The position numbers and the translations under genes were made by a program. The notes under the pieces were generated by a model that searched no databases, was not told the DNA's origin, and saw nothing but the letters and a program-made list of their open reading frames with translations. Source: Bacillota bacterium (GTDB lineage Bacteria; Bacillota; Clostridia; Lachnospirales; Lachnospiraceae). From it: 10,709 nt of DNA. Positions 8,434-10,709 of the stretch are shown here, one piece after another (positions within the stretch are counted from its first letter, which is position 1; each line of letters begins with the position of its first letter). The stretch covers positions 1 through 10,709 of the forward strand of contig JAEZKL010000037.1 in the NCBI GenBank assembly GCA_023415475.1, read 5' to 3'.

Positions 8434-8437
8434 GAGG
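8432..8437 (+). promoter_or_regulatory. mutL ribosome binding site overlapping mutS stop
   Basis: AGGAGG (8432-8437) uses the last two bases of the mutS TAG stop and lies 5 nt before ATG 8443. It selects 8443 over the GTG at 8437, which falls inside the site itself. The overlap implies translational coupling of mutS and mutL. Confidence 0.88.
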
Positions 8438-8442
8438 TGCCC

Positions 8443-10383
8443 ATGTCACTCATACATGTACTTGATGAGGCAACCATTAATCAAATAGCTGCCGGAGAGG
8501 TAGTAGAACGCCCCAGTGCCGTGGTGAAGGAGCTCATTGAAAATGCAATGGATGCCGGAGCCACTGCAATCACCGCCGAGATAAAAGAAGGAGGGCTTTC
8601 CTTTATCCGAATCACCGATAACGGTGGTGGAATTGCCAAGGAGGATATTCCTTTGGCATTTCTTCGTCATGCCACCAGTAAGATCCGCAGTGCGGAGGAT
8701 TTACTCAGTGTTACCAGCTTAGGCTTTCGAGGCGAGGCTTTATCCAGTATCGCATCCGTTGCTCAGGTTGAGCTGATTACTAAGACACCGATCGCTTTGA
8801 ACGGCTTCCGTTATGTAATCGAAGGCGGCAGCGAGAAGGCCCTTGAAGAAATCGGCTGTCCTGGGGGAACGACAATTATTGTTCGAAATCTATTCTTTAA
8901 TACACCGGCGAGACGGAAGTTCCTCAAGTCTGCCACAACAGAAGGCGGCTATATCAGTGACCTGATGGAGCGTTTGATGGTGTCCCATCCGAATGTTTCC
9001 TTCAAATTTATTATGAATAATCAGGTAAAGCTGCAATCCTCCGGCAATAATAGCAGTAAGGATATCCTTTACCAGGTCTATGGCAGGGACATCACCAGAG
9101 AGCTGCTGCCACTGGACTATCAATCAGAGGGCTTTACTGTAACCGGATATATCGGTAAACCATCGATTACAAGAGGAAACCGAAATTTTGAAAATTATTT
9201 TATCAATGGTCGTTATATTAAGAGTAATGTAATTACAAAAGCTATCGAAGAGGCCTATAAGCCTTATATGATGCAGCATAAGTACCCCTTTACTTCGATT
9301 TATTTTGAGATAGATCCGGAACAGATCGACGTCAATGTACATCCTCAGAAGCTGGAAATACGATTAAAGAATGGTGAAGAGATCTTCCAGCAGACATATC
9401 GTCTTCTTCGGGATGCTCTTTCCGGGAAAGAGCTGATTCCTAAGGTCTCTCTGGTGCAGGAGGAGGTTAAGAAGGAAGAACTTCCTCGTATTCCGGAGCC
9501 CTTTGAACAAAATCGCAGGAATCAATTCATGATTTCGCAGACCAATCATGATGTAATAAATAAAGTGGCTGAGAATAGAAGCACCTATGCCCCCGACTCA
9601 TCATTGAAAGCATATAATTCAAATACAGTGCATCCGAAAGCGGAGTCTCCTAAAGCAGTAAATCCACAGGCAAGCCTTGAAGCACTTCGTATTTTATCCG
9701 GTACTGAGAAGGAGATTGTAATCGATAAACAGATGAATCTGTTTACCGACGCTGCCAAACCGGAGGAGGATAAGCCTTTCTTATCGAAGCAGGCGCTGGA
9801 GGAGCATCGGATTATCGGACAGGTATTCTCTACCTACTGGCTAGTGGAATACAAAAAGGACCTCTATATTATCGATCAGCATGCCGCCCATGAGAAGGTT
9901 TTGTATGAACGTATCATGACTGCTGCCAAGACAAAGACCAGCACCTCCCAACAGCTGCTCCCGCCTATCGTATTATCTTTAACCTTACGGGAACAGGAGG
10001 TTCTGCTTAAGAGAGAAGAAGCATTACAGAGCCTTGGTTATGAAATTGAGCATTTTGGCGGTAATGAATATTCGGTTCGAGCAGTTCCGGCAGATTTATA
10101 CGGTATCTCTGAGAAGGAGTTATTGCTTGAGTTCATTGATGAGCTGGTGGAGGAGGTGGCAGGTGTTGGTGCTCCTAGTGCGAATTCTATTCTGGAGCGC
10201 GTAGCCTCCTTATCCTGTAAAGCGGCTGTGAAGGCCAATCATGCCTTTTCCTATGAAGAGGCCAGCGCCTTGATCAAGGAGCTATTAACCCTAGAGAATC
10301 CCTATCATTGTCCTCACGGAAGACCGGTTATCATCTCCATGAGCCAATATGAATTAGAGCGCAAATTCAAGCGAATAGTGTAA
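8443..10383 (+). CDS. mutL: DNA mismatch repair endonuclease MutL
   Basis: A 646-residue MutL that links mismatch-bound MutS to strand incision. The N-terminal GHKL ATPase has ELIENAMDAG (E33, N34), DNGGGI (from D59) and GFRGEAL (94-100). Residues about 330-440 are a poorly conserved linker ending in QMNLF (430-434), which fits a beta-clamp binding pentapeptide. The C-terminal dimerisation/nuclease domain has the metal-binding motif DQHAAHEKVLYE (478-489), exactly DQHA-x2-E-x4-E, plus SCKAAVKA and CPHGRP (623-628). This is the endonuclease-type MutL of bacteria without MutH. The gene starts 9 nt after the mutS stop codon and is clearly co-transcribed with mutS. No intrinsic terminator follows; the next gene is miaA after a hairpin-rich spacer. 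It should be active. Confidence 0.97.
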   Translation: MSLIHVLDEATINQIAAGEVVERPSAVVKELIENAMDAGATAITAEIKEGGLSFIRITDNGGGIAKEDIPLAFLRHATSKIRSAEDLLSVTSLGFRGEALSSIASVAQVELITKTPIALNGFRYVIEGGSEKALEEIGCPGGTTIIVRNLFFNTPARRKFLKSATTEGGYISDLMERLMVSHPNVSFKFIMNNQVKLQSSGNNSSKDILYQVYGRDITRELLPLDYQSEGFTVTGYIGKPSITRGNRNFENYFINGRYIKSNVITKAIEEAYKPYMMQHKYPFTSIYFEIDPEQIDVNVHPQKLEIRLKNGEEIFQQTYRLLRDALSGKELIPKVSLVQEEVKKEELPRIPEPFEQNRRNQFMISQTNHDVINKVAENRSTYAPDSSLKAYNSNTVHPKAESPKAVNPQASLEALRILSGTEKEIVIDKQMNLFTDAAKPEEDKPFLSKQALEEHRIIGQVFSTYWLVEYKKDLYIIDQHAAHEKVLYERIMTAAKTKTSTSQQLLPPIVLSLTLREQEVLLKREEALQSLGYEIEHFGGNEYSVRAVPADLYGISEKELLLEFIDELVEEVAGVGAPSANSILERVASLSCKAAVKANHAFSYEEASALIKELLTLENPYHCPHGRPVIISMSQYELERKFKRIV

Positions 10384-10384
10384 A

Positions 10385-10458
10385 AAGGATTTTATAAAGC
10401 AAAAATCCTTGGGAAGAACTGCGAAGTTCGTCCATTGGAACGAACTCCTTGTTCTTCC
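10385..10458 (+). other. Tandem hairpins in the mutL-miaA spacer
   Basis: Two inverted repeats lie back to back. The first pairs AAGGATTTT (10385-10393) with AAAATCCTT (10402-10410). The second is a two-tier stem: GGAAGAAC (10412-10419) with GTTCTTCC (10451-10458) outside, and AGTTCGT (10425-10431) with ACGAACT (10440-10446) inside. Neither is followed directly by a T-run; a seven-T run appears only near 10491-10497. They are therefore not ordinary terminators. Possible roles are transcript 3'-end protection, processing between mutL and miaA, or attenuation; none is demonstrated. Confidence 0.6.
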
Positions 10459-10497
10459 AGGTTATGGGTTTCATTGAAGATGTAGGATTATTTTTTT

Positions 10498-10503
10498 GGG
10501 AGG
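10498..10503 (+). promoter_or_regulatory. miaA ribosome binding site
   Basis: GGGAGG lies 5 nt before ATG 10509 and only 2 nt before the adjacent ATG 10506, favouring 10509 as the start. Confidence 0.75.
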
Positions 10504-10508
10504 ATATG

Positions 10509-10709
10509 ATGAACAAGAAACCTTTAATAATTCTTACCGGACCCACCTCCGTCGGCAAGACGGCTCTCTCGATTGCTTTGGCAAAAGCAGTAGGTGGAGA
10601 GATTATCTCTGCCGACTCAATGCAGGTCTATAAGTAAATGGATATCGGTACGGCTAAGATCGCTCCGGCTGAGATGCAAGGGGTTCCTCATTATCTCATT
10701 GACGAACTG
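10509..10709 (+). pseudogene. miaA: tRNA dimethylallyltransferase MiaA, 5' part, with in-frame TAA
   Basis: MiaA transfers a dimethylallyl group to A37 of tRNAs that read UNN codons. Codons 1-42 show the family N-terminus: P-loop GPTSVGKT (11-18), then GGEIISADSMQVYK (29-42), including the conserved Asp of the SADS segment. Codon 43 (10635-10637) is TAA. The same frame then continues with MDIGTAKI and further MiaA-like sequence to the window edge (24 codons), so the break is a single nonsense codon without frameshift. The residue usually found here varies (Gly, Tyr or His as I recall); Tyr to TAA needs one base change. The truncated 42-residue product would have the P-loop but none of the catalytic body. 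The rest of the gene (family length about 310 residues) lies outside. Its place after mutL is a common bacterial arrangement. Inactivation, read-through or sequence error cannot be separated from this window. Confidence 0.85.

Noticed and set aside
8437..8442. GTG start for mutL two codons upstream
   Set aside because: The GTG overlaps the AGGAGG site, leaving no spacing; ATG 8443 is correctly spaced and gives the usual MutL N-terminus.
10449..10508. A 20-codon upstream extension of miaA from a TTG
   Set aside because: It lies partly in the hairpin element and has no ribosome binding site; GGGAGG at 10498-10503 supports ATG 10509.

Overview
This window looks like chromosomal DNA of a low-to-moderate GC Gram-positive anaerobe in the class Clostridia, probably Lachnospiraceae-like. 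That placement is inferred from strong purine-rich ribosome binding sites, SH3/NlpC secreted cell-wall enzymes, a MutL with an endonuclease motif, and the mutS-mutL-miaA order. No 16S rRNA or other strict taxonomic marker is present. Every supported gene lies on the + strand.

Layout: (1) 6-1076, a secreted cell-wall hydrolase (two SH3b domains plus NlpC/P60), closed by a strong terminator. (2) 1221-2982, a consensus sigma-A promoter and a membrane-anchored MutS-family ATPase that is not canonical MutS. (3) 3124-3600, an RNase HI gene (rnhA) broken by one in-frame TGA at codon 32, followed by a terminator. (4) 3816-5450, a von Willebrand factor A lipoprotein of the YfbK type, followed by a terminator. 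(5) 5502-10383, one or two promoters, a long leader, then mutS and mutL, translationally coupled through a shared TAGGAGG. (6) 10384-10508, a hairpin-rich spacer without a T-tract. (7) 10509 to the right edge, the start of miaA, broken by an in-frame TAA at codon 43; the gene runs out of the window.

How the genes work together: MutS recognises mismatches, MutL is recruited and nicks, and both carry candidate beta-clamp binding motifs (QLSLF in MutS, QMNLF in the MutL linker). This fits the methyl-independent, clamp-directed mismatch repair of bacteria that lack MutH. MiaA (tRNA A37 dimethylallyltransferase) commonly follows mutL in bacteria. The NlpC/P60 and VWA proteins are envelope proteins with no evident tie to repair.

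The most notable signal is that two normally intact housekeeping genes, rnhA and miaA, each carry a single in-frame nonsense codon while keeping frame and family motifs on both sides. The other five genes are fully open. I found no mobile element, CRISPR array, tRNA, rRNA or convincing new multi-gene system. No gene-free stretch exceeds 300 bases; the longest is 5451-5718, which holds a terminator, promoters and the mutS leader.
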